From contig CALHSW010000076.1 of assembly GCA_938038735.1 (NCBI GenBank), forward strand, positions 49,223-113,222: a DNA stretch of 64,000 bases, written 5' to 3'. The notes beneath the pieces are model-generated. The model was not told the DNA's origin. It saw only the letters and a program-made list of their open reading frames with translations, and did no database searches. Each line of letters opens with the position of its first letter. Within the stretch, counting starts at the first letter, position 1. Position numbers and translations under genes: made by a program. Source of the DNA: an uncultured Bacteroidia bacterium (GTDB taxonomy: Bacteria > Bacteroidota > Bacteroidia > Bacteroidales > CAJPTX01). Positions 44,965-53,201 of this stretch are shown piece by piece.

Positions 44965-46068
44965 TTACATCCTCTCTGTGAGCATACGTACCTGATCCAA
45001 GTTGTTGAAAAACTCCTTGGCAAAAACGCGCAACACGATGTAAGCGGGTATCGCTAGAAGCATTCCCAAGACTCCAGCCATGTAGCCTGCCATTAGGAGT
45101 ACTAAAAAGATTTCCATTGGGTGTGCCTTTGCGCTACTTGCAAAAATCACGGGCTGCAGCAATATGTTATCAATTAGACGCACCACCAGAAAGACTATGC
45201 CAACCAACAATATGAGCGTACCAATACTCGCTGTAACCGTGTTGGACACGGCCAATGCCACAACCATCGCTGCAGCCACTACAAAGGCTATCACTGCCCC
45301 CACGTAGGGTATTACATTCAGAATTCCTGAAATAACACCAATGGTAAGCGATGCTTTTAGCGGTAAACCGCAAATCCAAAGGCCTGCTGCGGTAAGCACG
45401 AGAATAATGGTGCTCTGTATTATCAATCCTACAAAATAACGAATCAGTAGTTTGTTAACGCTCGTCATGGCATTATGCACAGACTCCCTATGCTGCTTTG
45501 GGAAAAAGAACGACAACCCCTTCTCAAACAGCCCATCCTCTTTGAGGAAGAAAAAAGTGATGAACGAAACCGAGAAAAGGAGTACAAAGAGTTCCGTGAC
45601 AAAGGAAGCAGTAGAGGCAAAAAGCGACTTAAACGATGCAGCGTTTACCAAGCGTGCAAAATAGGTTGTTAACTCGGTGCGAAGGGAAAATTCGCCCGCC
45701 GCCGAAGGCATCTTCTCTTTCACAAACGTGTCAATCTTATCAATTTGATTGCTAAAAGCATTCATCACCGCATCAAAGTCCACGTTGCTTAAATCGTGGA
45801 ACTGCGAGGATACGAGCGGAATCATGGTGAAGAAAAAGAGCAGAAAGGCTGCCCATATCACCACCAACGTAACCGAGGCCGCAAGCCAGCGAGGCATGGT
45901 GTACCCTTTAATATCAATGCGCATGAGCAGATACACAAGCGGTTTCCCAACAATGGAGAGTACGGCAGAGATAACGATATACCAAACAATTTCGCTAAAG
46001 TACCATAGCAAAAAGGCTACAATGCCAACCGAGATGGCAATTGTTATATGCCTAGCAAGTTTATTCAT
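44965..46068 (-). CDS. AI-2E family transporter
   Basis: Polytopic membrane protein of 367 aa with about eight helices: two at the N-terminus (HITIAISVGIVAFLLWYFSEI), one at about 70-95, then a soluble periplasmic or cytoplasmic domain (about 100-165), and five at the C-terminus. The family signature GVISGILNVIPYVGAVIAFV and the DNILLQPVIFASSAKAHPMEIFLVLLMAG segment are clear. Members export AI-2 or act as Na+/H+ antiporters; most, including this one, are uncharacterised. Start ATG 46068 is chosen over an upstream ATG (46137) because the latter lies in the terminator of the preceding gene. TACTTTCG at 46098-46105 is a possible -7 box. Confidence 0.9.
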   Translation of the reverse strand: MNKLARHITIAISVGIVAFLLWYFSEIVWYIVISAVLSIVGKPLVYLLMRIDIKGYTMPRWLAASVTLVVIWAAFLLFFFTMIPLVSSQFHDLSNVDFDAVMNAFSNQIDKIDTFVKEKMPSAAGEFSLRTELTTYFARLVNAASFKSLFASTASFVTELFVLLFSVSFITFFFLKEDGLFEKGLSFFFPKQHRESVHNAMTSVNKLLIRYFVGLIIQSTIILVLTAAGLWICGLPLKASLTIGVISGILNVIPYVGAVIAFVVAAAMVVALAVSNTVTASIGTLILLVGIVFLVVRLIDNILLQPVIFASSAKAHPMEIFLVLLMAGYMAGVLGMLLAIPAYIVLRVFAKEFFNNLDQVRMLTERM

Positions 46069-46097
46069 CGTTGATTCGACTTCGTGAAATATACACC

Positions 46098-46105
46098 GCG
46101 AAAGT
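46098..46105 (-). promoter_or_regulatory. Near-consensus -7 box for the AI-2E-type gene
   Basis: TACTTTCG on the minus strand, one mismatch to TAnnTTTG, immediately after the T-tract of the upstream terminator. Confidence 0.4.
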
Positions 46106-46106
46106 A

Positions 46107-46144
46107 CAAAAAAAGCGCATGCCACGTACCGCGGCATGCGCTTT
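46107..46144 (-). terminator. Terminator of the beta-helix lipoprotein gene
   Basis: AAAGCGCATGCC (46112-46123) and GGCATGCGCTTT (46133-46144) form a perfect 12-bp stem; on the minus strand seven Ts follow. Confidence 0.92.
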
Positions 46145-46177
46145 CTCTACGTATAATCCCTTCCAAAGGAATAAAAA

Positions 46178-47269
46178 TCACTCTGCAACCCGCATTATGG
46201 GTAATGAAGTGCCTCTCTTTGAAGTCAACTCCACACCATTTTTACCTCCAGTTTTGTTGTTGTCGGCAATGGTGGTTGCATCCCATCCCGGATCTTTTGT
46301 TCCTCTTATTGCATAATCATTACCTGTCAAATCACAGTCCGCTATGGTAAATATCACATCGGAGTATAAACTCACTCCTACCTTAGCCCCGCTCACTGTA
46401 CACTCCGTCATGCTACTCGTTCTCTGAACCTGTGGTCCAAAGGTTATCCCCTGCCATTTCCCATTACCCCGCATAAGGAACTTAGAGTTCTTAAGATGCG
46501 CTTCTGTGGATATATCTCTATTTCCAATCTGGAGTCCCGCATTCGCAGAGAAATACATCGTAGCCCCCGAAATCGTAACTTTATCGTCAAGGTAAATGGG
46601 TTTATCAACAAGATATGCCGACTCCCCATCAAGATTAACTGTGCTATTTCCACCGCCATTTAGATGGATTTGCTTGCCCTGTATGTCCAAATTCCTAATG
46701 AACCGTTTATAATCAGCTGGCACAGACAACGCAATGGGATTCTCGCAGCGTATCTTAAGCCCATTAATCTCTCCTCCATCAATCCCCTCTTTAGCAAGTT
46801 CTACTCCTCCGCCGCCTTTGATCTCTAAATTCTCTATGGGAAAGCCAAATACCTCCCTCACCCTCAACGCATAGCCATTTGCACTGCCAACATTGGTGAA
46901 ACGGCAGTTGCTTATCTTACTATTCTTCCCTATTTGTATAAGTTGTATACCATCGCCCCCTTCTATTTGCACAGGCTTACTACTCGTTCCCTCAATTCTG
47001 ATGTTAGCTGCGCCATCATTCCCCACCACTAGCATTCCCTTCCCCTCAAAGGTAACAACCGTACCCGCCTCAATGGTTAGCGTAGCCCCATTCTGCACCT
47101 TCACATTATCTTTTATTCGCACCACCCCCGACCACTGCTCATCACGTGCTATAACTTTCTCTTCTCCAAACGTTTTATCATTATCAATAGGGGAGCAAGA
47201 CTGCAGCAGCAACGCTAGCATTGCTCCCATCACTACGCTTAGACTATATTTCCACACAGCTTTCATCAT
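46178..47269 (-). CDS. Right-handed beta-helix lipoprotein
   Basis: A 363-aa predicted lipoprotein: MMKAVWKYSLSVVMGAMLALLLQSC places the lipid cysteine near residue 25. The mature chain is built of short repeating strands with G/N turns (VRIKDNVKVQNGATLTIEAGTVVTF, ISNCRFTNVG, MTECTVSGAKVGV), the pattern of a parallel beta-helix as in pectate-lyase-like folds. No catalytic residues are evident, so a surface-binding or structural role is as likely as enzymatic activity. The initiation codon may be the first or second of two tandem ATGs (47269 or 47266). It is flanked by priA upstream (62 bp) and a strong terminator downstream. Confidence 0.78.
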   Translation of the reverse strand: MMKAVWKYSLSVVMGAMLALLLQSCSPIDNDKTFGEEKVIARDEQWSGVVRIKDNVKVQNGATLTIEAGTVVTFEGKGMLVVGNDGAANIRIEGTSSKPVQIEGGDGIQLIQIGKNSKISNCRFTNVGSANGYALRVREVFGFPIENLEIKGGGGVELAKEGIDGGEINGLKIRCENPIALSVPADYKRFIRNLDIQGKQIHLNGGGNSTVNLDGESAYLVDKPIYLDDKVTISGATMYFSANAGLQIGNRDISTEAHLKNSKFLMRGNGKWQGITFGPQVQRTSSMTECTVSGAKVGVSLYSDVIFTIADCDLTGNDYAIRGTKDPGWDATTIADNNKTGGKNGVELTSKRGTSLPIMRVAE

Positions 47270-47331
47270 ACGTCGGTTTATATAAATTCCACTCAAGGGT
47301 ATTACCCTACAAAAGAAGTACCACTTTCCAA

Positions 47332-49824
47332 CTACGCAGGATCCGCATCCACCGCAAACTGCACCTGCCTATACGCCTCTACGCCGCGCGCCGATGCAAT
47401 GCAAGCCACAATGTAATCCCGATCCTCCATACCCTTTACATGGCGATGGAGCTTGACGATAAGCTCCATCAAAAAATATTCCCTCACCCTACTCACCAGC
47501 GGACTTTGCGGCCCTAGCACGCCATTGCCAAAACGACGGCGCAGCACCTCTCCAAAGGCATCGGCGGCCTGCTGCACGACTCGGGCATCTTTATGGCGTA
47601 GCGTTACCCTCACGAGGCGTACGTATGGGGGATAATCGTATTCATCCCGCTCTCGAATTTGGCATTCGTAGAACGCCTTGTAGTCGTTCTCCTTCACCCA
47701 TGCCAGCACAGGTGACTTCACATCTATCGCTTGGATAATCACCTTACCGGGCTCCTGGTGACGTCCTGCACGCCCACCCACCTGCGCCATGAGCTGGAAG
47801 GCGCGTTCGGAGGCCCTGAAATCGGGCATGCGTAGCATGGAGTCTGCATCCAGGATCCCCACCACCTGCACCCGCTTAAAGTCAAGCCCCTTGGTCACCA
47901 TCTGTGTCCCAATCAGCACATCCACCTTCCCATCAGTAAACAGGTCTATAATACGAGCCGCACCGTATTTTCCTCTAGTGCTATCCAAATCAAGCCGCGC
48001 AATGCGCGCCTGGGGAATTAGCGCCTGGAGCTCTTCCTCCACGCGCTGCGTCCCTAGCCCACGCATTACCATTTGCGATGATCCGCATGCCCCGCACACC
48101 GACACCAACAGTTGCCGTTCTCCGCAGTAGTGGCACACCAACTCCCCAGAATCCTTGTGGTAGGTCAAACTCACATCGCAGTGGTTGCACGTGGGTACCC
48201 AGCCGCAATCGTCGCATTGCATGTAGGGAGCGTAGCCCCGTCTATTTTGAAATAGAATTACCTGATTGCCAAGCGTCAGCGCATCCTCTACAGCTTCAAA
48301 TAGTCGACGTGAGAAGTGCCCATTCATTTCACGTCGATGCTGCGCTTCGCGCACGTCAATAATCTCAACTGCAGGAAGTACGGCATCCCCGTAGCGTTCA
48401 GTGAGTTCTACTAAGCCAAAGCGTCCACTCTGCGCGTTGCTATACGACTCTAGGCTTGGCGTAGCACTCCCAAGCACTATCTGGCACCCATGGAGCTTAG
48501 CCATGTACAGGGCCACGTCGCGCCCCTGGTAGCGCGGCGTAGGGGAATGCTGTTTATAGCTACTCTCATGCTCCTCGTCCACAATAATCAACCCTAGATT
48601 CTGATAAGGCAGAAATAGCGCAGAGCGCGCCCCTAGCACAATCTGAACCTCCGGGGCATCAGCGGCATACCGTATACCCAATAAATTCTCATACAGCTCT
48701 CGCCGCTCTTCGTCGCTCTGCTTGCTGTGGTAAAGCCCTACCTTGTCGCCAAACACCCTACGCAGCCGCTGCGCCAGCTGCGCTGTCAACGCTATTTCAG
48801 GCAGTAGGTACAGCGCGCATTGACCTCTCGCTATACAATTAGCAAGGAGCCGTATGTAGATTTCAGTTTTCCCGCTACCCGTTACCCCATGCAGCAGCAC
48901 CGCATTTCCCTTGGCCAGCCCCTGCTCTATCAACGCTAAGCCTCGTTGCTGCGCTGCGGAGAGTTCCGGGAGGGGGGAAAGCTTTAATCCTTTTCCTGCT
49001 ATTCTCGATACGTTCACCTCTTCCAGCCTAATCACGCCCTTCCGTTCGAGGGTGTCGAGTACGGAGGCACTCGTTTTGGAGGCAGCTAGCAGCTGGGACT
49101 TAGGAATCCCTGCCTCCAGCGTAAGCCCACCGGTTTGCAGCAATTGCAAAAAGGCAGTCATAGCCTTTTCTTGCGCCGGTGAACGTTGTAGGCTCGCCAG
49201 CAACGCTAAGTAGTTCGCCTCATCTGCGTACGGCTCTTCTAGGTAAACGTAAACCTGCCTTCGTGGCTTGTAACGTTCTACCACTCTGTCCTCTACCGTC
49301 AACACCCGCAGCCGTAACAATTGCTTGAGCCAACGCATACCCTCCCCCGCCCCGAGCTCCTGCAGCAATTGCTCCAACCCTATCTCCCCGCTCCTCTGCA
49401 CGAGGAATAACGTTTTAGCTTGCCCATCGCTCAACGGCTGCATTCCTGCCAGACCATTCTCTTGCACACGCACTACCGACTCCCGTTCAAGCTTTAAGCC
49501 CGCGGGCATGGCGCACTTATACACCTCGCCGAGCGTACACATGTAGTATTGCGCCATCCATTCCCATAGTTGATGCTGCATTGGCGTTACGATGGGGGCA
49601 TCATCTAGCACCGTCTCCACCGCCCGCACCCTTTTCAGATCAACAGCGGGAATCTCCTCATGGATTCGCCATATCACCCCTACATAGCGGGACGACTGAC
49701 GCATCGGCACCACCACCCTTGCCCCTTCGACCACTTCCATCCCTATCGGCACGCTGTAGGTAAGGGGCGTTGGCAACGCCAACGGCAGCAATACGTCCAC
49801 GTAGCTTTCTCCGCTCCTCTTCAT
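47332..49824 (-). CDS. priA: Replication restart helicase PriA
   Basis: DNA helicase that reloads the replisome at stalled forks. It has 830 aa. The N-terminal 3' DNA-binding domain is YVDVLLPLALPTPLTYSVP. The helicase core has Walker A LLHGVTGSGKTEIYIRL, DEEH box IIVDEEHESSYKQ and motif III VLGSATPSLES. The zinc-binding region has paired cysteines (CDDCGWVPTCNHCDVSLTYH, CHYCGE, CGACGS), and GTQMVTKGLDFKRV follows. ATG 49824 is the only start before the conserved N-terminal strand, and the -7 box TACCTTTG ends four bases before it. Confidence 0.95.
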   Translation of the reverse strand: MKRSGESYVDVLLPLALPTPLTYSVPIGMEVVEGARVVVPMRQSSRYVGVIWRIHEEIPAVDLKRVRAVETVLDDAPIVTPMQHQLWEWMAQYYMCTLGEVYKCAMPAGLKLERESVVRVQENGLAGMQPLSDGQAKTLFLVQRSGEIGLEQLLQELGAGEGMRWLKQLLRLRVLTVEDRVVERYKPRRQVYVYLEEPYADEANYLALLASLQRSPAQEKAMTAFLQLLQTGGLTLEAGIPKSQLLAASKTSASVLDTLERKGVIRLEEVNVSRIAGKGLKLSPLPELSAAQQRGLALIEQGLAKGNAVLLHGVTGSGKTEIYIRLLANCIARGQCALYLLPEIALTAQLAQRLRRVFGDKVGLYHSKQSDEERRELYENLLGIRYAADAPEVQIVLGARSALFLPYQNLGLIIVDEEHESSYKQHSPTPRYQGRDVALYMAKLHGCQIVLGSATPSLESYSNAQSGRFGLVELTERYGDAVLPAVEIIDVREAQHRREMNGHFSRRLFEAVEDALTLGNQVILFQNRRGYAPYMQCDDCGWVPTCNHCDVSLTYHKDSGELVCHYCGERQLLVSVCGACGSSQMVMRGLGTQRVEEELQALIPQARIARLDLDSTRGKYGAARIIDLFTDGKVDVLIGTQMVTKGLDFKRVQVVGILDADSMLRMPDFRASERAFQLMAQVGGRAGRHQEPGKVIIQAIDVKSPVLAWVKENDYKAFYECQIRERDEYDYPPYVRLVRVTLRHKDARVVQQAADAFGEVLRRRFGNGVLGPQSPLVSRVREYFLMELIVKLHRHVKGMEDRDYIVACIASARGVEAYRQVQFAVDADPA

Positions 49825-49828
49825 ACCG

Positions 49829-49836
49829 CAAAGGTA
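49829..49836 (-). promoter_or_regulatory. Consensus -7 box four bases before the priA ATG
   Basis: TACCTTTG on the minus strand, then CGGT, then ATG. The predicted mRNA would begin at or within a couple of bases of the start codon. Confidence 0.6.
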
Positions 49837-49941
49837 TACACTCCCTTGCGCTTTCACAACTCATTCTTGGTAGCACAATCAAGCAACAGTCGCATTATTC
49901 AAAGCAACGCAACGGCACTAGAATTGATAAACTAGAATTTG

Positions 49942-49949
49942 TACCTTTG
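49942..49949 (+). promoter_or_regulatory. Predicted -7 box for the T9SS type A protein
   Basis: TACCTTTG, about 44 bases before the GTG at 49993; it rules out upstream in-frame starts that lie inside the box. Confidence 0.6.
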
Positions 49950-49992
49950 CGCTTGGGTTATTTGCCCCGAACCATTTATCAATGACCTTAAG

Positions 49993-50766
49993 GTGCAGGT
50001 AGGTAAGTTATTATTCGCAACGTTGCTGCTCTCCATTTTACTACTCCCCTGCAAGGGCAAGGATAGCCTCTATTTTGCTGTCGCTGGGCAATGCTACAGC
50101 AAGCGGCAATGCTCAATTAAAAAGTCTGACCTCATAGAGGAAAGCGTGCTACGTCTCTTTTTCAGTGGTACTTTTTCCTCTCAACCTGTGGATGTACACC
50201 TTTCAGTGAAAAATTCTTACGGCACGTCCATCCTGCAAGATGTTAAGCTAAGCCTTGATGGCATATCCATCGCTGCGAACCGTGAAGCCATGCGGATTTC
50301 AAAGGAAAACGTGAATAGGCTACGCTCTGGAAGGCAGCACATCGTTCTTACGCTTCCGCAAACTCTTCCGGCTGACGCTACGATTCTACTTACCGCGAAT
50401 CAAGCGAATAGCACGAACGAACTCGGTAGACTGGCAATCCGCATTGAGGGTCTACGTACGCCAGGGAGCGAGATGTACGATAAGGACGATAATTTCTACC
50501 TCGAAATTCTACCCTCTCGGGTCAGAGTATACGAAACGCCTTCCGACCTGGGGAGCCTTACCATTGATTTGCGGAACGTTCCACAGGGGCAAAGCGGCAC
50601 GGTGGAATTGATTGACCTTCTGGGTATCACGTCGCATACGCAGCACGTCATCGGCGGAACTATGGTACAAATCCCTGCTAGCACTGTTCAACAGGGACTT
50701 TACTTTGTACGCGTGTCAATAGAAGGCACACCGGTATACACCGGACGCGCCTTCGCAGGGAAATAG
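49993..50766 (+). CDS. Exported protein with T9SS type A-like C-terminal sorting domain
   Basis: A 257-aa protein, probably starting at GTG 49993: after the promoter there is no in-frame ATG before the hydrophobic signal (VGKLLFATLLLSILLLPC). The central 120 residues are beta-rich and unrecognised. The last 80 residues read like the type A sorting domain of type IX secretion: LTIDLRNVPQGQSGTVELIDLLG, a strand pair, and the terminal QGLYFVRVSIEGTPVYTGRAF, equivalent to the usual GxYxVxV...G...K. The final lysine-rich ending is weak (RAFAGK). It may therefore be a surface-attached or secreted protein. It converges on speB. Confidence 0.72.
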   Translation: MQVGKLLFATLLLSILLLPCKGKDSLYFAVAGQCYSKRQCSIKKSDLIEESVLRLFFSGTFSSQPVDVHLSVKNSYGTSILQDVKLSLDGISIAANREAMRISKENVNRLRSGRQHIVLTLPQTLPADATILLTANQANSTNELGRLAIRIEGLRTPGSEMYDKDDNFYLEILPSRVRVYETPSDLGSLTIDLRNVPQGQSGTVELIDLLGITSHTQHVIGGTMVQIPASTVQQGLYFVRVSIEGTPVYTGRAFAGK

Positions 50767-50791
50767 TCGGTAGACTAGGACAATTTTTTGC

Positions 50792-51682
50792 CTACGCTTC
50801 TTTCTCCGCCTCTTCATTGCATTGCGCACGCAACGCAATGAACTTGAATGCCAACAGACGGTATAAAAGCTTAGCGGCTAGAAAGTCCGACGATTTCTCG
50901 TTGGGATTGGGGCAAAGTTCAACAATGTCAAAGCCCACCACGTTTCGGCACTCAAAAACTCTTCGTAGAAACTGTAGTGTGGGATGCCACTGCAATCCTC
51001 CGGGTTCGGGAGTCCCCGTCGAGGGTAGTATTGAAGGATCGAAACCATCAAGGTCTATCGTGAGATAGACGTTTTCCGTCAGCTTATCTATCGCCTCCTG
51101 CTCCCAGGCCCTATTCCCAACAACTCGGTGCGCCCAAAACACGCCCCCTTCGGGTAAACGCTGTTTTTCCCCAGCGTCCATGCTGCGTATACCAACCTGC
51201 ACGATGGGAGCAACCTCCTGCGCTCGTGCCATCACGCATGCATGGTTGCACTTCGACCCCTCGTACTCCTCTCGAAGGTCCGTGTGCGCATCGATTTGTA
51301 GTACCGTGAGGTTGCTGTATACCTTCGCATGTGCGTATATAGGGCCTATGCTAACGGAATGCTCCCCGCCGATGGTAACAACAAACTTTCCCGCATTGAT
51401 TAGCTGCTCCACCCTTCGCTGGGCCTCCTCGACCATCGCCTCCGGGGAGGCTGTCACCGTGACCGGCTCCTCAGTGGAAATACCAATACGGTACGGCTCG
51501 TAGTCCGTCTCAATATCGTACAGCTCCATGTTGGCAGATGCCTCCAGTAACGCCGCTGGGCCTTTATCTGCCCCCTTAATCCAGGTACTCGTGCCATCGT
51601 AGGGGATGGGCAGAATGGATACGCGCGCTGTTGATGGGTTAGAATACGCTTCGGGCAAGTCGCCAAATGGTTGGAAATCCAT
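50792..51682 (-). CDS. speB: Agmatinase / arginase-family ureohydrolase
   Basis: Binuclear manganese enzyme; agmatinase splits agmatine to putrescine and urea. The 296-aa protein shows the metal-binding motifs in order: VTIGGEHSVSIG, QIDAHTDLREEYEG with SKCNHACVM, and LTIDLDGFDPSILPSTGTPEPGG. The last matches agmatinase-type spacing (D-L-D-G-x-D-P-x...G-T-P-x-P-G) rather than arginase. The substrate could also be another guanidino compound. It is 67 bp downstream of the DUF7935-like gene and might be the tail of the atp transcript. No speA is in the window. Confidence 0.9.
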   Translation of the reverse strand: MDFQPFGDLPEAYSNPSTARVSILPIPYDGTSTWIKGADKGPAALLEASANMELYDIETDYEPYRIGISTEEPVTVTASPEAMVEEAQRRVEQLINAGKFVVTIGGEHSVSIGPIYAHAKVYSNLTVLQIDAHTDLREEYEGSKCNHACVMARAQEVAPIVQVGIRSMDAGEKQRLPEGGVFWAHRVVGNRAWEQEAIDKLTENVYLTIDLDGFDPSILPSTGTPEPGGLQWHPTLQFLRRVFECRNVVGFDIVELCPNPNEKSSDFLAAKLLYRLLAFKFIALRAQCNEEAEKEA

Positions 51683-51749
51683 CGTTTACAATATTTTGGA
51701 AATTATCACTTAGGGGAACACGCCAACAAGACGTAAGTTCCTGAACTCT

Positions 51750-52271
51750 CTAAAACAGTTGAAACGCCTCCGCACGGAGCATAGCAAGCGCCAGACCCGT
51801 GGGGTGCGTATCCAATTCAATGAGCGCAGCGAGTATCGTGCGGGTTAGCTCACTAGCTGGTGCATCAGGATTAACGTGTTCGGCGCATGCAGTTATCAGC
51901 TCTACCACCTGCCCCCTCGCCGTGCGGATGGCATTCCACATATCTTGGGAAAGGTAAATCTGCTGCGATAGATTATGATTCCATTCGGCCGAGATTGCCT
52001 CTAACAGCACCTGCTTGTATTGCGCCGAATTAGCCTCTCCAGGCGAGGTGCGCATGAGAAGAGCCTCGGGAGAAATCCGCTCCATAAGGAGCGTCATGCG
52101 CTCGTACGCCTGCAAACGCACCGGCAGCGTCTGACGCTTTGCCTCCAAAGCCCACTCTTGCTTCAAGATTCGCTCTACAGCTCCCGACTGACGCTGAAGG
52201 ATAACAACAGCTGCCAACAGCACCAACGCCGCAGGTAAAACCGTGCATAGCACAAGCACCACCCCATTCAT
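51750..52271 (-). CDS. DUF7935-like single-span membrane protein
   Basis: A 173-aa protein with one N-terminal membrane helix (about 4-25, VLVLCTVLPAALVLLAAVVIL) and a helical cytoplasmic part. The conserved-looking RLQAYERMTLLMERISPEALLMR segment, and the downstream helices with HNLSQQIYLSQDMWNAIRTA, match a small Bacteroidota family (DUF7935 in my recollection) of unknown function. It begins 39 bp after atpG, so it is probably co-transcribed with the ATP synthase genes; that position is the only functional hint. Confidence 0.72.
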   Translation of the reverse strand: MNGVVLVLCTVLPAALVLLAAVVILQRQSGAVERILKQEWALEAKRQTLPVRLQAYERMTLLMERISPEALLMRTSPGEANSAQYKQVLLEAISAEWNHNLSQQIYLSQDMWNAIRTARGQVVELITACAEHVNPDAPASELTRTILAALIELDTHPTGLALAMLRAEAFQLF

Positions 52272-52310
52272 ATCAAACGCCTATTCTGTTCAACGCTCTA
52301 AACCAGCCTT

Positions 52311-53186
52311 CTACCCATTAAGGGCATCAGCACCCGAAACGATCTCCACTAGCTCATTGGTAATGGCCGACTGCCTCGCCTTATTGTACTCCAACGTCAA
52401 GTCGTCAAGGAGCGCATCCGCATTATCTGTCGCTTGCATCATTGCTGTCATCCGTGCGCCATGCTCTCCTATCGCATTGTCCTGCAACGCGCCGAAAAGC
52501 AACAGCCTTGTGTAGTTAGGAAGAGCGTACGCAAAGAATTCCTCAGCTGTAGGTTCAAATATATACTCGTCCTGTACACCCTTTACGCCCAATTCCGGCA
52601 TCTCAATGGGAAAAAGCCGCCGCAACACTGGCTCCTGCGATGCAGCCGTATGAAACTGGTTATAAGCCAAAATCACTTGGGAGTACTCCCCCTTCTCAAA
52701 GCTACGCTGCAACTCATCGTATAGCACCATCGCCTCCTCGTAGCTCGGCTTATCTACTAGTCCTTCATCCCGATGGCCCAGCCTCACGCCCTCCTTGCTT
52801 AGCATATCGGCGCCCTTGCGCCCATACGCCCACACATCGCACTTCCTCTTCTCGCTTGCATGCCGCCGAATTTCCTCCCTAACTAGCTGCGCCACGGCAT
52901 TATTGTATCCACCGCACATCGAGCTGTTGGACGTAAAGGCCAGCACCAGCGTTGGCGCATCTCCATTGGAGCTCCTCATTAGCGGGTGCTCTAGCTTCAC
53001 CCCCTGCGACAGAGCTAAACTAAGCATGCGCTGGAACTCACGGAGAAAGAGTTGATACTGGTCATACCCCAACTGCGCCCGATGAAACTTCGCCGCAGAA
53101 ACCATCTTCATCGCGCTGGTAATCTTGCGAGTCGAGCGCACCGAACCTATCCTACCCCTAACCTCCTTCAAGCCAGCCATAACCAA
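52311..53186 (-). CDS. atpG: ATP synthase F1 gamma subunit
   Basis: Central rotor shaft of F1. The 291-aa protein has the N-terminal coiled coil VRGRIGSVRSTRKITSAMKMVSAAKFHRAQ, the Rossmann-like middle and the C-terminal helix AMMQATDNADALLDDLTLEYNKARQSAITNELVEIVSGA, all diagnostic. It is 15 bp after atpA. Confidence 0.97.
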   Translation of the reverse strand: MVMAGLKEVRGRIGSVRSTRKITSAMKMVSAAKFHRAQLGYDQYQLFLREFQRMLSLALSQGVKLEHPLMRSSNGDAPTLVLAFTSNSSMCGGYNNAVAQLVREEIRRHASEKRKCDVWAYGRKGADMLSKEGVRLGHRDEGLVDKPSYEEAMVLYDELQRSFEKGEYSQVILAYNQFHTAASQEPVLRRLFPIEMPELGVKGVQDEYIFEPTAEEFFAYALPNYTRLLLFGALQDNAIGEHGARMTAMMQATDNADALLDDLTLEYNKARQSAITNELVEIVSGADALNG

Positions 53187-53201
53187 CCTCTCCTAATAAC
53201 G

